A stretch of 64,000 nucleotides of DNA from Methylobacterium sp. C25 (GTDB lineage Bacteria; Pseudomonadota; Alphaproteobacteria; Rhizobiales; Beijerinckiaceae), in the NCBI RefSeq assembly GCF_021352225.1, contig NZ_JAAUVI010000002.1, positions 124,001-188,000 on the forward strand. Direction: 5' to 3'. Positions 1 to 8,005 of this stretch are shown here, in pieces; position 1 is the first letter of the stretch; each line of letters opens with the position of its first letter. The position numbers were made by a program, and so were the translations under genes. The notes under the pieces are model-generated. The model did not search any database. It saw only the letters and a list, made by a program, of their open reading frames with translations, and was not told where the DNA came from.

Positions 1-854
1 TTGCCGTCGGGCAATTTGCGGGGCTCGGGGGCCAGCGTCATCACCGTCCCGTCGGCGCCGGGGCCGGCAATCTGCGCGAAATCCTTTTCGAGAATGCCGT
101 CGCTGCCGATGAAAGTGCCGGCGAAGCCGCCGTCGCGCATTGCGCGCACCAGCAATGCGGCCTCGGCGGAACCTCCCCCGAAATAGACAGCGTCGACCTT
201 GGCGGCCTTCATCCGCGCGACGAGGCCGGAAAAATCCTTGTCGCCCCGGCTGATGCCTTCGAACAGTGCTTCGCGCCCGCCGCGCTCCTTCAGCGCCCGC
301 GTGGCCTCGTCGGCGAGCCCGCGGCCGAAGGCGGTCTTGTCGTTTATCAGGGCGACGGGCTTCCCGGCGAAGTGCTCCGCCAGCCAGGAACCGGCGAGCG
401 CACCCTGCTGCGCATCGCTGCCGCAAAGGCGAAACACGTTCCACGCGCCGCGCGATGTCAGAGAGGTCCAGGCCGCGGCGGGCGTGATGGCAACGATCCC
501 TGCATCCTCGTAGACGCCGAGGGCGGCCGCACTGGCGCCGGAATTCAGATGGCCGACGACGAGCGTTACGCCATCCGTTGCAAAGCTCTTGGCGACGATG
601 GCGGCCTGTTTCGGATCGCCGGCATCGTCACGCACGACGAGCTGCAGCTTCTGTCCGTTGACGCCGCCGCCGCGGTTGATGTCGGCAACCGCCTGCTCGG
701 CCCCGGCCTGCATGCCCTGGCCGAAGCCGGCATCCGGCCCCGTGAGCGGCGCGGCAAGGCCGATCCGAATCGGCGCCGGCGCAGCCGAGGCTGCGGCGGG
801 CCAAGCCAGCAGAGCCGCCGCTGCAAGTGCGCGAAGCCGCCTGATCGCTGTCAT
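1..854 (-). CDS. Branched-chain amino-acid-type ABC transporter substrate-binding protein (3' end outside window)
   Basis: Periplasmic binding protein of the Leu/Ile/Val (LivJ/LivK, Peripla_BP_6) class, which delivers small ligands to an ABC permease. The visible 284 residues start with a Sec signal peptide (basic start MTAIRRLR, an Ala/Leu core, cleavage near AASA-AP). The mature protein opens with the family hallmark IRIGLAAPLTGPDA, followed by GGGVNGQKLQLVVRDD and VTLVVGHLNSGAS. These match the first lobe of the fold. The C-terminus lies beyond position 1. No permease or ATPase gene is visible, so the substrate cannot be assigned; the binding protein may be one of several paralogues. The start is the ATG at 854, and the gene diverges from the XdhC module at 1031. 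Confidence 0.85.
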   Translation of the reverse strand, partial: MTAIRRLRALAAAALLAWPAAASAAPAPIRIGLAAPLTGPDAGFGQGMQAGAEQAVADINRGGGVNGQKLQLVVRDDAGDPKQAAIVAKSFATDGVTLVVGHLNSGASAAALGVYEDAGIVAITPAAAWTSLTSRGAWNVFRLCGSDAQQGALAGSWLAEHFAGKPVALINDKTAFGRGLADEATRALKERGGREALFEGISRGDKDFSGLVARMKAAKVDAVYFGGGSAEAALLVRAMRDGGFAGTFIGSDGILEKDFAQIAGPGADGTVMTLAPEPRKLPDG

Positions 855-1030
855 GTCTGCCGCATCGCAGATCGCCGGATCCCCTGGCCGTTGGGTCAAC
901 GTGATAGCGCCGGGCGGCACGGCCCGGAAGCCAGCTTCGATTCCGCATTGCGAAATACAGCGCGGCGACTACCTCATTGACGAGACGCCTTCTCTCGCTG
1001 ACCGGGGCAGCGCCCCTGGAGCTCAACACG

Positions 1031-1354
1031 ATGCTTGCCACTGACCAGACCATCCTGCGCGAGGCCGAGGCCTGGCGCCGCGAGGGACGCGGCGTCGCAT
1101 TGGCGACGGTGATCGAGACATGGGGCTCGGCGCCCCGGCCGGTCGGCAGCCATCTCGTGATCGAGCGCGACGGCAACTTCCTCGGTTCCGTTTCGGGGGG
1201 CTGCGTCGAGGGTGACGTGATCGCTGAGAGCCTCGACATCATCGAGAATGGAGGCTCCCGCGTGCTGGAATTCGGCGTTGCGGACGAGACGGCTTGGCGG
1301 GCCGGCCTGTCCTGCGGCGGACGTATCCGCGTCTTTGTCGAGCGGATCGACTGA
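1031..1354 (+). CDS. XdhC/CoxI family protein, N-terminal half only
   Basis: A 107-residue protein that matches only the N-terminal (XdhC_CoxI) domain of XdhC, the chaperone that binds molybdenum cofactor and inserts it into xanthine dehydrogenase and related hydroxylases. The visible motifs are ALATVIETWGSAPRPVGSH and GSVSGGCVEGDVIAES. The stop codon at 1352-1354 is followed 10 bp later by the start of the C-terminal half, so the usual one-chain XdhC is encoded as two proteins here. I chose the ATG at 1031, preceded by GGAG 10 bp upstream, over the upstream start at 977 because family similarity begins right after it. It is co-directional with the next two genes and probably forms one operon with them. 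Confidence 0.85.
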   Translation: MLATDQTILREAEAWRREGRGVALATVIETWGSAPRPVGSHLVIERDGNFLGSVSGGCVEGDVIAESLDIIENGGSRVLEFGVADETAWRAGLSCGGRIRVFVERID

Positions 1355-1364
1355 GGCCGGCGCC

Positions 1365-2105
1365 ATGAAGCTCGATCATCTCGCCGCCCTGAACGCCGAG
1401 CGCGACGCGCGCCGCCCGGCTATTCTCGTCACCGACACCGCAAACGGGACGCAGCGCCTGGTGCGTGAGATCGACATTGACGGCGACCCGCTCGCCGAGA
1501 CGCTGCGGGAGCGTCTGCTGAGCGGCAAGAGTGGGATCGTCGAGGTAGAGGGGCGTTCGCTCTTCCTGACCGTGCAGGTGCCGCCGGTGCGGCTGCTGGT
1601 GGTTGGCGCAGTCCACATTTCGCAGGCCCTCTGCCCGATGGCCGCCGCGTTGGAACTCGACGTCACCGTGATCGATCCGCGCACGGCCTTCGCGACGCCG
1701 GAGCGGTTTCCCGACGTCGCCCTTCTGGCGGAATGGCCGGACGATGCCTTTGGCCGCCTCGCGCCGCTCGACCGTTACACGGCGCTCGCCGCGCTGACCC
1801 ACGATCCGAAGATCGACGATCCCGCGTTGCTCGCGGCGCTGAAGGCGGAGTGCTTCTACGTCGGTGCCTTGGGCTCACGGAAATCGCATGCACGCCGGCT
1901 CGATCGCCTGCACGAGGCCGGGCTCGGCCCCGAGGCCACGGCTCGCATCCATGGGCCGATTGGCCTGGACATCGGCGCCATCACGCCGGCCGAGATCGCA
2001 GTCTCGATTCTCGCCGACGTGATCGCGACGCTCCGGCGAGATCGCATCCGCGGAAAGACGAAGGGCGAGCGCGCCGATTGCATGCGCCACGGCCTCGATG
2101 CCTGA
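1365..2105 (+). CDS. XdhC family protein, C-terminal Rossmann half
   Basis: A 246-residue protein matching the C-terminal (XdhC_C) part of XdhC. After about 70 residues it shows a Rossmann-like start (VRLLVVGAVHISQAL, the equivalent of the usual GAGHVA motif) and later the family signature YVGALGSRKSHARR and IGLDIGAITPAEIAVSI. The likely role is cofactor quality control or sulfuration and insertion into a molybdenum hydroxylase. The ATG at 1365 has GAGG 8 bp upstream. The gene overlaps the MobA-like gene by 8 bp (2098-2105), which suggests translational coupling. No molybdenum hydroxylase subunit gene is visible in the window, so the client enzyme is unknown. Confidence 0.85.
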   Translation: MKLDHLAALNAERDARRPAILVTDTANGTQRLVREIDIDGDPLAETLRERLLSGKSGIVEVEGRSLFLTVQVPPVRLLVVGAVHISQALCPMAAALELDVTVIDPRTAFATPERFPDVALLAEWPDDAFGRLAPLDRYTALAALTHDPKIDDPALLAALKAECFYVGALGSRKSHARRLDRLHEAGLGPEATARIHGPIGLDIGAITPAEIAVSILADVIATLRRDRIRGKTKGERADCMRHGLDA

Positions 2106-2706
2106 GCCGACAATCGCCGCGGTCATCCTCGCGGCTGGTCGCGGCACCCGGTTCGGGCCAGCGCCGAAGTTGCTGGCATTGCTGGAGGGTGAGCCGCTTG
2201 TGCGGCATGTGGCGAAGGCGGCGCTGGCTTCGTCGGCAAGGCCGGTCGTCGTTGTCCTCGGCGCTCATGCCACTGCCGTCGCTGCCGCCCTCGACGGGCT
2301 CGACCTGCATCTCGTCGACAATCCGGATCACGCCGCCGGGCTCTCGACCTCCCTGCGTGCAGGGCTCGCAGCGCTGCCCGCCGATACGAGTGCTGCGATC
2401 GTTCTGCTCGGGGACATGCCGCGGATCTCCGCGGCCCATATCGATGCGCTTGCTGAAGCCTACCGGTTCGCCGACCCACGACCCGGCGCCGTCGTGCCGG
2501 TGACCTGCGGCCGGCGCGGCAATCCCGTATTGCTCGATCTCGATCGGCTTGCCGATGCGCTTGCGGCCGTGTCCGGCGACCGTGGCGCCGGGCCACTTCT
2601 CGCAGGCCGCGCCGACGTATTGGAGATCGCTATGGACGCGAGCGTCGCGTTCGACGTCGATACGCCGGAGGCGCTGGCAAGTTCAGTCGCGCGCGCCTCT
2701 CGTTGA
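2098..2706 (+). CDS. MobA-like NTP transferase (molybdenum cofactor cytidylyltransferase type)
   Basis: A 202-residue nucleotidyltransferase of the MobA/MocA family. The nucleotide-binding start IAAVILAAGRGTRFGPAPKLL is close to the family consensus, and VVVVLGAHATAVAAAL, DNPDHAAGLSTSLRAGL and IVLLGDMPRI (metal-binding Asp) follow in order. MocA-type enzymes transfer CMP to molybdopterin to give MCD, the cofactor form used by xanthine dehydrogenase-family enzymes. That agrees with the two XdhC genes directly upstream. It overlaps the preceding gene by 8 bp and is the last gene of the module. A GTP-using MobA role is less likely because XdhC-linked homologues are generally MocA. Confidence 0.85.
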   Translation: MPEPTIAAVILAAGRGTRFGPAPKLLALLEGEPLVRHVAKAALASSARPVVVVLGAHATAVAAALDGLDLHLVDNPDHAAGLSTSLRAGLAALPADTSAAIVLLGDMPRISAAHIDALAEAYRFADPRPGAVVPVTCGRRGNPVLLDLDRLADALAAVSGDRGAGPLLAGRADVLEIAMDASVAFDVDTPEALASSVARASR

Positions 2707-2709
2707 TCG

Positions 2710-2726
2710 CTCCTCCTCGTCGGAGG
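2710..2726. terminator. Short hairpin between converging genes
   Basis: A 6-bp perfect stem (TCCTCC/GGAGGA) with a 5-nt loop lies between two converging genes ending at 2706 and 2737. There is no T-run, so termination activity is inferred from position only. Confidence 0.3.
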
Positions 2727-2736
2727 AAGCGGCCGT

Positions 2737-3060
2737 TCAGCGCTCCTTGATGATGCGGTGGGCCCCGTATCCCACCGAGGCCCAGACGAACGCTGCCGCG
2801 GTTCGTACCGGAAAGAACGTCGGTCCATCGTGACTGATGGGCGCCGGCCAGGGAATGCCGACGGCGCTGACCATCCAGGAAAACAGCACCGATACCGCGA
2901 GTCCGGCGATGGCCGCGATGAACAGCTTGCCGAACTGGTCCGCCTTCCATCCGAGGAACAGGGAAACGCCGATCAGGACCGGATCGAACGCCGCCATGAT
3001 CCAGACGGCGACGGGATAGACCGGGACGGAGAGATGCTCGGCGGGGGTCACGCCCACCAC
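2737..3060 (-). CDS. Hypothetical inner-membrane protein
   Basis: A 107-residue hydrophobic protein with about three membrane-spanning stretches (around residues 15-38, 44-68 and 82-102). I do not recognise a named family. It begins 13 bp inside the 3' end of gatA on the same strand, so it is probably co-translated with gatA. No signal peptide or catalytic motif is visible. The tail is basic (HRIIKER), consistent with a cytoplasmic C-terminus. Confidence 0.7.
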   Translation of the reverse strand: MVGVTPAEHLSVPVYPVAVWIMAAFDPVLIGVSLFLGWKADQFGKLFIAAIAGLAVSVLFSWMVSAVGIPWPAPISHDGPTFFPVRTAAAFVWASVGYGAHRIIKER

Positions 3061-4529
3061 GCCTTGGGCAGGCTCACGCGCCCGGCCGATTCCTCGATGA
3101 CCTGCGAGGCGGCGAAGAGCGTCTCCTCGTCGAAGGGACGCCCGATCAGTTGCAGGCCCAGCGGCAGGCCCTGCGCGTCGAGGCCGGCGGGAACCGAGAT
3201 ACCCGGCAGGCCGGCCATGTTCACCGTCACCGTGAACACGTCGTTGAGATACATCTCGACCGGATCGGCCGAGCCCTTCTCGCCGATGCCGAAGGCGGCG
3301 GATGGCGTTGCCGGGGTCAGGATCGCGTCGACACCCGAGGCATAGGCCTCTTCGAAGTCGCGCTTGATCAGGGTGCGGATGCGCTGGGCGCGCACGTAAT
3401 AGGCGTCGTAATAGCCGGCCGAGAGCACGTAGGTGCCGATCATGATGCGGCGGCGGACCTCGCGGCCGAAGCCGGCGGCGCGGGTGTTCTCGTACATCCC
3501 GGCGATGTCCTTGCCGGGCACGCGCAGGCCGTAGCGGACGCCGTCATAGCGGGCGAGGTTCGAGGAGGCCTCGGCCGGGGCGACGATGTAGTAGGCCGGC
3601 AGGGCGTATTTCGTGTGCGGCAGCGAGATCTCCTTGACCGTCGCGCCGGCGGCCTTGAGCCATTCCGCGCCCTGGTCCCAGAGCTTCAGGATCTCCGGCG
3701 ACATGCCGTCGACCCTGTATTCCTTCGGGATGCCGATGGTCAGGCCCTTCACGCCCCACGAGACGGCGGCCTCGAAATCCGGCACCGGCATATCCACCGA
3801 GGTGGTGTCGCGCGGATCGTGGCCGGCCATGGAGCCGAGCAGGATCGCGCAGTCGCGCGTGGTGCGGGCGATCGGGCCGGCCTGGTCCAGCGAGGAGGCG
3901 TAGGCGACGATGCCCCAGCGCGAGCAGCGGCCGTAGGTCGGCTTGATGCCCACCGTGCCGGTGAAGGCGGCGGGCTGGCGGATCGAGCCGCCGGTATCCG
4001 TGGCGGTGGCGCCGAGGCAGAGATGCGCAGCAACTGCGGCCGAGGAGCCGCCGGAAGAGCCACCGGGGACGAGCTTGGTGTCCGAGCCGTTTCGACGCCA
4101 GGGCGAGATCACGTCGCCATAGGCGCTGGTCTCGTTCGACGAGCCCATGGCGAACTCGTCGAGGTTCAGCTTGCCGAGCATCACCGCCCCATCGCGCCAG
4201 AGCTGCGCCGAGACATTGGACTCGTAATGGGGCTCGAAGCCGCCAAGGATCTTGGAGCCCGCCGTGGTGTGGACACCCTGCGTGCAGAACAGGTCCTTGA
4301 TGCCGAGCGGCAGGCCTTCCAGGCTCCGGGCCTCGCCCTTGGCGATCTTCTCGTCGCTGACCTCGGCCATCTTCAGCGCACGGTCGGGCGTCTCGACGAG
4401 ATAGGCGTTGAGCACCCTCGCCTTCTCCAGCGCATCGATGTGAGCCTGCGTGATCTCGCGCGCCGAGAAGCGCTTCGCGATCAGCCCGTCGCGGGCATCG
4501 GCCAGGGTGAGTTCGTTGAGTGCCGTCAT
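3048..4529 (-). CDS. gatA: Aspartyl/glutamyl-tRNA(Asn/Gln) amidotransferase subunit A
   Basis: The amidase subunit of GatCAB, which converts Glu-tRNA(Gln) and Asp-tRNA(Asn) to the amidated forms in bacteria lacking GlnRS and/or AsnRS. The predicted 493 residues match the usual family length. The Ser-cisSer-Lys triad is visible: Lys in [11 protein letters not shown], the glycine/serine-rich [13 protein letters not shown], and the nucleophile segment [13 protein letters not shown] chose the ATG at 4529 (MTALNELT) because similarity starts there. An in-frame ATG 24 bp upstream is possible but less likely. gatC is 85 bp upstream on the same strand; gatB is not in the window. Confidence 0.96.
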   Translation of the reverse strand: MTALNELTLADARDGLIAKRFSAREITQAHIDALEKARVLNAYLVETPDRALKMAEVSDEKIAKGEARSLEGLPLGIKDLFCTQGVHTTAGSKILGGFEPHYESNVSAQLWRDGAVMLGKLNLDEFAMGSSNETSAYGDVISPWRRNGSDTKLVPGGSSGGSSAAVAAHLCLGATATDTGGSIRQPAAFTGTVGIKPTYGRCSRWGIVAYASSLDQAGPIARTTRDCAILLGSMAGHDPRDTTSVDMPVPDFEAAVSWGVKGLTIGIPKEYRVDGMSPEILKLWDQGAEWLKAAGATVKEISLPHTKYALPAYYIVAPAEASSNLARYDGVRYGLRVPGKDIAGMYENTRAAGFGREVRRRIMIGTYVLSAGYYDAYYVRAQRIRTLIKRDFEEAYASGVDAILTPATPSAAFGIGEKGSADPVEMYLNDVFTVTVNMAGLPGISVPAGLDAQGLPLGLQLIGRPFDEETLFAASQVIEESAGRVSLPKAWWA

Positions 4530-4614
4530 TCCCGATCCAGCTGGTCCGCCCATCGCCTGGGCGCGCTCCTCGCCGTGCGAGGAGGAAGAAAGGATGTTGC
4601 GCGTCGAGGTGCGG

Positions 4615-4902
4615 CTACTCGACGACCTTCGGCACCAGGAAGTAGTTGTCCTCGGTCTCGGGCGCGTTCGCGACGATGTCGGCAGCGCGGCCGCCCTCGG
4701 TGACGGTGTCGACGCGCTTCTTCATCACCATCGGAGTGACAGAAGTCATCGGCTGGACGCCCTCGACATCGACCTCGTTGAGCTGCTCGACGAAGGCCAG
4801 GATGGCGTTCAACTCGCCCTGGAGCGGCGCCACGTCCTCATCCGCGACCGCGATGCGCGCCAGATGCGCGATGCGCCGCACCGTTTTCTCGTCGACCGAC
4901 AT
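4615..4902 (-). CDS. gatC: Aspartyl/glutamyl-tRNA(Asn/Gln) amidotransferase subunit C
   Basis: The small stabilising subunit of GatCAB, 95 residues as expected. The N-terminus ([19 protein letters not shown]) and the conserved centre with [12 protein letters not shown] are diagnostic, and the C-terminus FLVPKVVE is typical. It lies upstream of gatA on the same strand and presumably forms a gatCA operon with it. GatC wraps around GatA and GatB and has no catalytic residues of its own. Confidence 0.95.
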   Translation of the reverse strand: MSVDEKTVRRIAHLARIAVADEDVAPLQGELNAILAFVEQLNEVDVEGVQPMTSVTPMVMKKRVDTVTEGGRAADIVANAPETEDNYFLVPKVVE

Positions 4903-5019
4903 CGCGTCCTTGCCGTGCCAAATCCATTCGCGTGCCGAGAGGCCGCGGGTCGGCGGGGCTATAGCATCGGGTTTCGCGGGCGGGCAACGCCGCGCAGGGT
5001 CGCTCGGTTAGACCATCCG

Positions 5020-5226
5020 TCAGACGATCGCGTGCCCGATCGTTACGGGCTGCTCGACCAGGATCCCACGCCGCTGATACCGATCGGCGTAGCTGATACC
5101 GACAGCCAGCACCTCGATGGCAAGCGCCAGCATCAACACGTGCTTCCGCTTCAAGGTGCCCTTGCGTGCGGGCGCCGGAAGATCGGTCCGAGATGTCGGA
5201 GACGCGAGGCGGTCGAATGCGGCCAT
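5020..5226 (-). CDS. Small hypothetical single-pass membrane protein
   Basis: A 68-residue reading frame with a basic N-terminal half and one hydrophobic segment (KHVLMLALAIEVLAVGISY, residues about 28-47). I do not recognise a family. The support for a real gene is its codon-like composition, its position between gatC and the 5392 gene, and a perfect CtrA-type box 22 bp upstream of its start. The protein could be an inner-membrane peptide. It could also be a spurious frame. Confidence 0.5.
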   Translation of the reverse strand: MAAFDRLASPTSRTDLPAPARKGTLKRKHVLMLALAIEVLAVGISYADRYQRRGILVEQPVTIGHAIV

Positions 5227-5247
5227 CGAGGACCCTGGTCGGGAGGG

Positions 5248-5262
5248 TTAATGGATCGTTAA
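5248..5262. promoter_or_regulatory. Perfect CtrA-type box (TTAA-N7-TTAA)
   Basis: TTAA at 5248-5251 and TTAA at 5259-5262 are separated by exactly 7 bp, which is the consensus site of the alphaproteobacterial cell-cycle regulator CtrA. The box is 22 bp upstream of the small minus-strand gene starting at 5226, and about 130 bp upstream of the plus-strand SUKH gene. TTAA is rare in this GC-rich sequence. Binding is inferred. Confidence 0.55.
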
Positions 5263-5391
5263 TGCCATATAGCCGTGCCTGATCCATTTGGCGCCATCTG
5301 AATTCTCGCGGATGGTGAACGGGCCGGTGGACAACCCGGAGGCGGCAGACGTAAGCCGGGGTTCAATCCGCGCCATTCCGGGAGGCCGATC

Positions 5392-5994
5392 ATGTGGCAG
5401 GGCGTCTTCGCGGAAATCACGCCGGGGCTTCTCTCGACCGAGGCGGACATCGCGCGGGCCGAGGCCGAACTGGGCTTCGCGCTGCCCGCATCCTATCGAG
5501 CCTTCGCCCGGGAATGCGGGGCGGGCCGCATCGGCGGTCAGCTCCGGATCGCCACGCCGGTGCCCGTGCCCTCCGCCGACATCGTCACGCGGGCCCATGT
5601 TGTTGCCCACAGCGTGGCGGTGGCGATCGACAGCCTGTCCGAGAATCCCCTGACCCGTGACGAGCCGCACCGCTTCACCATCGAGGGCGATGCCGATGCG
5701 GCCCTGATGGAGCGTGCCGCGTTCTTCGGCGAGACCTCTGGCGGCAGCTTCCTGTTCTGGGACGTGACGCCCGGCGCGGAGGAGTACGAGATCTGGGCTC
5801 TCGACGCCGATCTGGAGACGATCCATTTCGGCGGAACCGATCTGCTCGCGCTGGTGCGGGGGCTCCAGGGTGCGGAAATCCTCCACATCCTCGGCGGGGC
5901 CGACGCGCCCCTGCCCTCGCTGTTCGAGGGCGACGACGAGGCGGCGCTCGCGCGGATCGCGCTCGAGGCTCCGGCCGGAGAGCTCGAGGCGTGA
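5392..5994 (+). CDS. SMI1/KNR4 (SUKH) domain protein
   Basis: A 200-residue protein with the SUKH (SMI1/KNR4) pattern. An N-terminal helix and strand begin with [23 protein letters not shown] and end in RECGAG; the centre has [22 protein letters not shown] and a hydrophobic C-terminal helix follows. SUKH proteins are known as immunity proteins for polymorphic toxins, and some have other binding roles. No toxin gene is adjacent; the downstream neighbour is ruvX, whose GTG start overlaps this stop by 4 bp. The ATG at 5392 has GGAGG 7 bp upstream, which supports the start. The function here is open. Confidence 0.75.
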   Translation: MWQGVFAEITPGLLSTEADIARAEAELGFALPASYRAFARECGAGRIGGQLRIATPVPVPSADIVTRAHVVAHSVAVAIDSLSENPLTRDEPHRFTIEGDADAALMERAAFFGETSGGSFLFWDVTPGAEEYEIWALDADLETIHFGGTDLLALVRGLQGAEILHILGGADAPLPSLFEGDDEAALARIALEAPAGELEA

Positions 5995-6488
5995 ACCGGG
6001 AAGAAATCGCGGGTTTCGTCGGGGCATCGTCCGGCGGGCCCCGGCTGATGGGGCTCGATCTCGGCACGAAGACGATCGGGCTGGCGCTCTCCGATATCGG
6101 CCGGCAGATCGCCTCGCCGCTGGAGACGATCCGGCGCGTGAAGTTCACGCCCGACGTGGCGCGGCTCTCGGAACTCTGCGCGCAGCATCGCGTCGGCGGC
6201 CTCGTGATCGGCCTGCCGCTGAACATGGACGGGACAGAGGGGCCGAGGGTTCAGTCGACGCGCAGCTTCGTGCGCAACCTGAAGCCGATCCTGCCGCTGC
6301 CGGTCTTTCTGCAGGACGAGCGCCTGTCGAGCGCCGTGGTGAACCGGATGCTGATCGAGGCGGACGCCTCACGCGCCCGGCGCGGAGAGCTCGTGGACAA
6401 ACTCGCCGCCGCCTACATCCTGCAGAGTTTTCTCGATGTGATGCGCGAAGCGCTGGTGCTGGACGCTGAGGATTCCGCTAGCGCGTGA
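5991..6488 (+). CDS. ruvX: RuvX/YqgF family Holliday-junction resolvase-like protein
   Basis: A 165-residue protein of the YqgF/RuvX RNase-H-fold family, implicated in pre-16S rRNA 5'-end maturation and described as a putative Holliday-junction resolvase. Family motifs are visible: [16 protein letters not shown] (first catalytic Asp), [16 protein letters not shown], and [15 protein letters not shown] (catalytic Glu region). The last catalytic Asp is in [14 protein letters not shown]. The GTG start overlaps the SUKH stop (GTGA), so the two are translationally coupled. Its 3' end overlaps the converging gene by 11 bp. Confidence 0.92.
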   Translation: MNREEIAGFVGASSGGPRLMGLDLGTKTIGLALSDIGRQIASPLETIRRVKFTPDVARLSELCAQHRVGGLVIGLPLNMDGTEGPRVQSTRSFVRNLKPILPLPVFLQDERLSSAVVNRMLIEADASRARRGELVDKLAAAYILQSFLDVMREALVLDAEDSASA

Positions 6489-7149
6489 TCCGCGCGATCA
6501 CAGCCTCGCGCTCGCGGCGGCTCGCCGCCAGCTTGTCCTTCACTGCGGCGACGATGCCGGGACGCGCGCGCTCCGGCGTGCCGGATTCGAAGGGCGGCGC
6601 CGGCGCGTATTCGAGATGAAGCTGGATCGCGCGCGCGGCGTCGTCATTGACCAGTTCTGCGATGAGCGTGAGCGCGAAATCGATGCCCGCAGTGACCCCG
6701 CCGCCGGTGACGATGTTGCCGTCCTGGACCACACGGCCCTGAGTCGGGATCGCGCCGAGGGCGGCGAGCAGGTCATGCGCGCCCCAATGCGTCGTCGCCT
6801 TGCGATTCTTCAGGAGGCCCGCCGCGCCAAGCACCAGCGAGCCCGTACAGACGGAGGTGACGTAGCGTGCATGCTCTGCCTGCCGGCGGATGAAATCGAG
6901 CGTCGTCTCGTCGGTAAGCAGCGGATTGATGCCGGAACCGCCCGGCACGCAGATCACGTCGAGTTGCGGGCAGTCCGCGAAGGTCACGGTCGGCGTGATC
7001 ACCATCCCGGTCGAGCTCGTCACCGGAGTGAGCGACTTGGCGACGAGGTGCACCTCGACGTCGGGCAGCAGGGCGAAGACCTCATAGGGCCCGGTGAGAT
7101 CCAGCTGCTGGACCTTGGGAAACGTCAGGAGGCCGATCTGGAGGGTCAA
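6478..7149 (-). CDS. DJ-1/PfpI family protein, isonitrile-hydratase-like
   Basis: A class I glutamine amidotransferase-like (DJ-1/PfpI) protein. From the TTG at 7149 it is 223 residues, close to the 228 of isonitrile hydratase (InhA). The start [21 protein letters not shown] and the nucleophile-elbow [17 protein letters not shown] (catalytic Cys) are characteristic, followed by [12 protein letters not shown] and [12 protein letters not shown]. The reading frame stays open upstream to 7371, but that extension is low-complexity, has no family similarity and would overlap the divergent gene at 7321. The true start is therefore uncertain between about 7149 and 7180. The substrate is inferred only from family resemblance; other members are transcription-linked (AraC-like) or chaperones. 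Confidence 0.8.
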   Translation of the reverse strand: MTLQIGLLTFPKVQQLDLTGPYEVFALLPDVEVHLVAKSLTPVTSSTGMVITPTVTFADCPQLDVICVPGGSGINPLLTDETTLDFIRRQAEHARYVTSVCTGSLVLGAAGLLKNRKATTHWGAHDLLAALGAIPTQGRVVQDGNIVTGGGVTAGIDFALTLIAELVNDDAARAIQLHLEYAPAPPFESGTPERARPGIVAAVKDKLAASRREREAVIARITR

Positions 7150-7320
7150 GGGCGTCGTCTTCGCTTCCGAAATGGCAGGATGTTGCAGGCATAGACCATC
7201 CGTTCGCCGCAGGCCCGCCCGTCCTCCGCCCGGCAGCCATGCGCCTGAGGCGACTGTCCACTCCGAGATCCGGGCCGTGCCGACCCTTGCCAGCTTCGTT
7301 GCGGGGTGCTGGATCGATGG

Positions 7321-7998
7321 ATGGCCTCGCGATCCCTCGTCCTCACCGCCGAATTGATCGCCCGTGCCCATCCCGATCCCGTGGCCGACGACGAGACGGC
7401 GCTCCAGGTGATGACGGATGCGGAACTCGCGCCCGGACTGGCCCGAGCGCTCACCGCCCGCTCGGCTACGTCGGACCCCGTCTGGATCTTCGCCTATGGC
7501 TCACTGCTGTGGAGCCCGGAATTCGCGGTGACCGAGCAGAGGATCGGCCGTGTCCACGGTTGGCACCGCCGGTTCTGCCTGCTGCAGCGCCGTTTCCGTG
7601 GCTCGCCCGAGTGGCCGGGCGTGGTGCTAGCGCTGGAACCGGGCGGGTCGTGCCGCGGCGTCGCCTTTCGCCTCGACGGGCTCGACCCCCACGCGACACT
7701 GATGCCCGTCTGGCGGCGCGAGATGAAGGGCCGCGGCTACGAGGGGCGCTGGGTCGAGGTCGTCACGGATGAGGGGCCGGTCACGGCACTGACCTTCGTC
7801 GTGAACCGCGCCAGCGACCGCTATACCGGACGTCTCGACGAAGCGGCGATCGCCGACATCATCGCGACCGGCTGCGGGCATCTCGGGCCGAGCGCTGAAT
7901 ACCTGTTCCACACCGTGTCGGCCTGCGCCGAGCTCGGAATCCACGATCCGCATCTATGGCGCCTGCAGGCGCTGGTCGCCGATCGGTTGCGCGGCTGA
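7321..7998 (+). CDS. ChaC-type gamma-glutamylcyclotransferase
   Basis: A 225-residue ChaC family protein, which cleaves glutathione to 5-oxoproline and Cys-Gly in the cytoplasm. The substrate-binding loop IFAYGSLLWSPEF is diagnostic, and GRVHGWHRRFCL and the catalytic-region VWRREMKGRGYEGRW follow as expected. A GTG at 7306 is an alternative start five codons upstream. The gene diverges from the DJ-1/PfpI gene and its stop is 7 bp from the converging dprA end. ChaC-type enzymes control glutathione turnover, so a link to electrophile detoxification is possible but not shown. Confidence 0.9.
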   Translation: MASRSLVLTAELIARAHPDPVADDETALQVMTDAELAPGLARALTARSATSDPVWIFAYGSLLWSPEFAVTEQRIGRVHGWHRRFCLLQRRFRGSPEWPGVVLALEPGGSCRGVAFRLDGLDPHATLMPVWRREMKGRGYEGRWVEVVTDEGPVTALTFVVNRASDRYTGRLDEAAIADIIATGCGHLGPSAEYLFHTVSACAELGIHDPHLWRLQALVADRLRG

Positions 7999-8005
7999 GT
8001 CCCCC

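Noticed and set aside
7150..7371. N-terminal extension of the DJ-1/PfpI gene to 7371
   Set aside because: The extension lacks family similarity and overlaps the divergent ChaC-type gene. The catalytic domain length is already complete from 7149.
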